DNA of 6,842 nt from Kiritimatiellia bacterium. Lineage in GTDB: Bacteria > Verrucomicrobiota > Kiritimatiellia > RFP12 > DVOR01. The notes below the pieces were generated by a model, which ran no database searches, had not been told where the DNA came from, and saw nothing but the letters and a program-made list of their open reading frames with translations. The DNA lies in the NCBI GenBank assembly GCA_017457555.1, contig JAFTHG010000090.1, positions 1-6,842 of the forward strand, given 5' to 3'. A program made the translations under genes and the position numbers. Shown here piece by piece: positions 5,986-6,842 of the stretch. The first letter of the stretch is position 1; every line of letters begins with the position of its first letter.

Positions 5986-6842
5986 TTACCGCAATCGAAT
6001 TAAATAGCCAGAAGCAGTGAAGATAACCGGATGTTGCACTCTAAAGGTAACACCTGTCATGCGTTCAGTATACGTTACAGAGGCGGTTTTTGTCACACGG
6101 TTAGGTTCGCCAATCGTAAAATCAAAGACCTGATCTGCGTACGCGACAGCATACGCTGTATCAGACGTTTCCAATAACAGGACATTGTTGGAAGCACCGG
6201 AGAGCGCACTGCCCCACGTATTGCCACCTGTGAGCGCACCTACGCGAGCAGATGCGGAGAGTTGGGCACCGTCATAAAGGACGACACTGTTATTCTTGAA
6301 AATCTCGGCGGCAGTATTGCAATTGCCGACCAATCCGCCCACGCCCGGATGCGTTGTTCCGGCGGCGGCCGTCAACGTTGCAGTAGGATAGAGTTCAACA
6401 CTGCAATTTTGAATCCGCGCATACTCTGTCGCAGATGCCTGATTCAGGTTACCGACAGCTCCGCCGACTCGGCCATTTCCTGTTGCGGTCAGTGCACCTT
6501 CAATCCTCACGTTACACTGCTTGACAATCGCCGTATTGTCTTGCAAAGCGGCATAGACATCGCCAGCAATACCACCAACAGAATTCACGCCTGTAATGGA
6601 GGCACCTTCTTTTACGATAACCGTCACATTCTCAATGCACCCATTTGCATTCAGCGTATCAACTACTGCACCATTTGCCGACAGTGCACCATCCACAATA
6701 ATCGTCATATTCTTGATTGTAGCCCCTACACCACCTGGAATCGCCGCACCGCCACCTTTCAAGGTAATGGTATGGCCCTGACCATCTACGCTCCCTGAAA
6801 CGCTGAGTGGGCGAAGATTATCCGCTGTCAGCGTCAGATCCG
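5986..6842 (-). CDS. Beta-helix/GLUG-like repeat protein, 5' end outside window
   Basis: This is the C-terminal 284 residues of a larger protein whose frame is open to the window edge at 6842; no true start is visible. The TTG at 6762 sits inside continuous, repeat-like sequence and has no SD. The visible part opens with a beta-helix entry (DLTLTADNL, then VDGQGHTITL, residues 1-27). It then has about five imperfect units starting near 42, 69, 106, 143 and 181, each beginning like IKNMTIIVDGAL, IENVTVIV, VKQCNVRIEGAL or IQNCSVEL. Four of them end in a glycine signature (VGGIAG 88, VGGAVG 125, VGGLVG 167, VGALTG 200), resembling GLUG-type repeats. Such proteins are generally secreted or surface-bound. 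The last 60 residues are beta-rich but non-repetitive and end in YLIRLR, with no membrane anchor, PEP-CTERM or LPXTG signal. Any signal peptide and partner domains lie outside. The exact role (adhesion, polysaccharide binding or other) cannot be told. Confidence 0.78.
   Translation of the reverse strand, partial: DLTLTADNLRPLSVSGSVDGQGHTITLKGGGAAIPGGVGATIKNMTIIVDGALSANGAVVDTLNANGCIENVTVIVKEGASITGVNSVGGIAGDVYAALQDNTAIVKQCNVRIEGALTATGNGRVGGAVGNLNQASATEYARIQNCSVELYPTATLTAAAGTTHPGVGGLVGNCNTAAEIFKNNSVVLYDGAQLSASARVGALTGGNTWGSALSGASNNVLLLETSDTAYAVAYADQVFDFTIGEPNRVTKTASVTYTERMTGVTFRVQHPVIFTASGYLIRLR
6226..6717 (-). repeat. Tandem degenerate beta-helix units in the protein
   Basis: Five protein-level units start at visible residues 42, 69, 106, 143 and 181, with spacings of 27, 37, 37 and 38 residues. 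The shared frame is [IVF]-[KEQ]-[NQ]-x-[TNS]-[VI]-x-[IVL], then a [VIY]-x-[DEP]-G-A-like turn, then Val-Gly-Gly-x-x-Gly. The DNA of the units is well diverged, so this is an old repeat and not a recent slippage array. Confidence 0.65.

Noticed and set aside
5986..6762. Beta-helix gene as a complete 258-residue protein starting at TTG (6762)
   Set aside because: The frame is open to the window edge, the 26 upstream codons continue the beta-helix pattern (VDGQGHTIT), and no SD precedes the TTG. It is a partial gene.
6262..6798. 178-codon + strand ORF opposite the beta-helix gene
   Set aside because: Cys/Arg-rich, low-quality product with no SD; it is the antisense shadow of the repeat-coding frame.

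Overview
This window is ordinary bacterial chromosome from what looks like a strictly anaerobic, fermentative organism. It carries a complete three-gene operon for a trimeric, NADH- and ferredoxin-linked [FeFe] hydrogenase (hydC-hydB-hydA), a stand-alone convergent pdxB gene for vitamin B6 synthesis, and the 3' part of a gene for a repetitive, probably secreted beta-helix protein. Strong Shine-Dalgarno (SD) sequences before every gene with a visible start argue against Bacteroidota, where such sites are usually weak. PdxB together with a group A3-like hydrogenase and a large beta-helix protein would fit an anaerobic PVC-group bacterium (Kiritimatiellota, Lentisphaerota or Verrucomicrobiota). 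That assignment is a low-confidence inference.

Layout. Bases 1-145 are the hyd upstream region, with a chain of overlapping inverted repeats and a weak promoter candidate. Bases 146-4273 hold hydC, hydB and hydA on the + strand. They are separated by 10 and 11 nt, and each downstream SD overlaps the upstream stop codon. A strong intrinsic terminator follows at 4297-4333. Bases 4334-4591 have no recognised gene, but one + strand reading frame there has an SD-like site, a 34-codon ORF ending in TAG, and a long open continuation after the TAG. A bidirectional terminator (4592-4621) separates this from pdxB (4643-5791, - strand), which has its own promoter candidate and SD. Bases 5792-5985 contain that promoter, a likely terminator for the next gene and a pair of near-identical 14-mers. 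From 5986 to the window edge runs a - strand reading frame encoding tandem beta-helix units; its start lies outside.

Function. HydC and HydB form the diaphorase-like part (NAD(H), FMN, Fe-S) and HydA carries the H-cluster. Together they are expected to make H2 from NADH plus reduced ferredoxin, or run the reverse, which keeps redox balance in fermentation. The H-cluster maturases HydE, HydF and HydG are not here. PdxB is housekeeping and has no evident link to the hydrogenase. I see no mobile element, CRISPR array, tRNA or rRNA, and no convincing new multi-gene system. The least explained stretch is the intergenic region 4334-4591.
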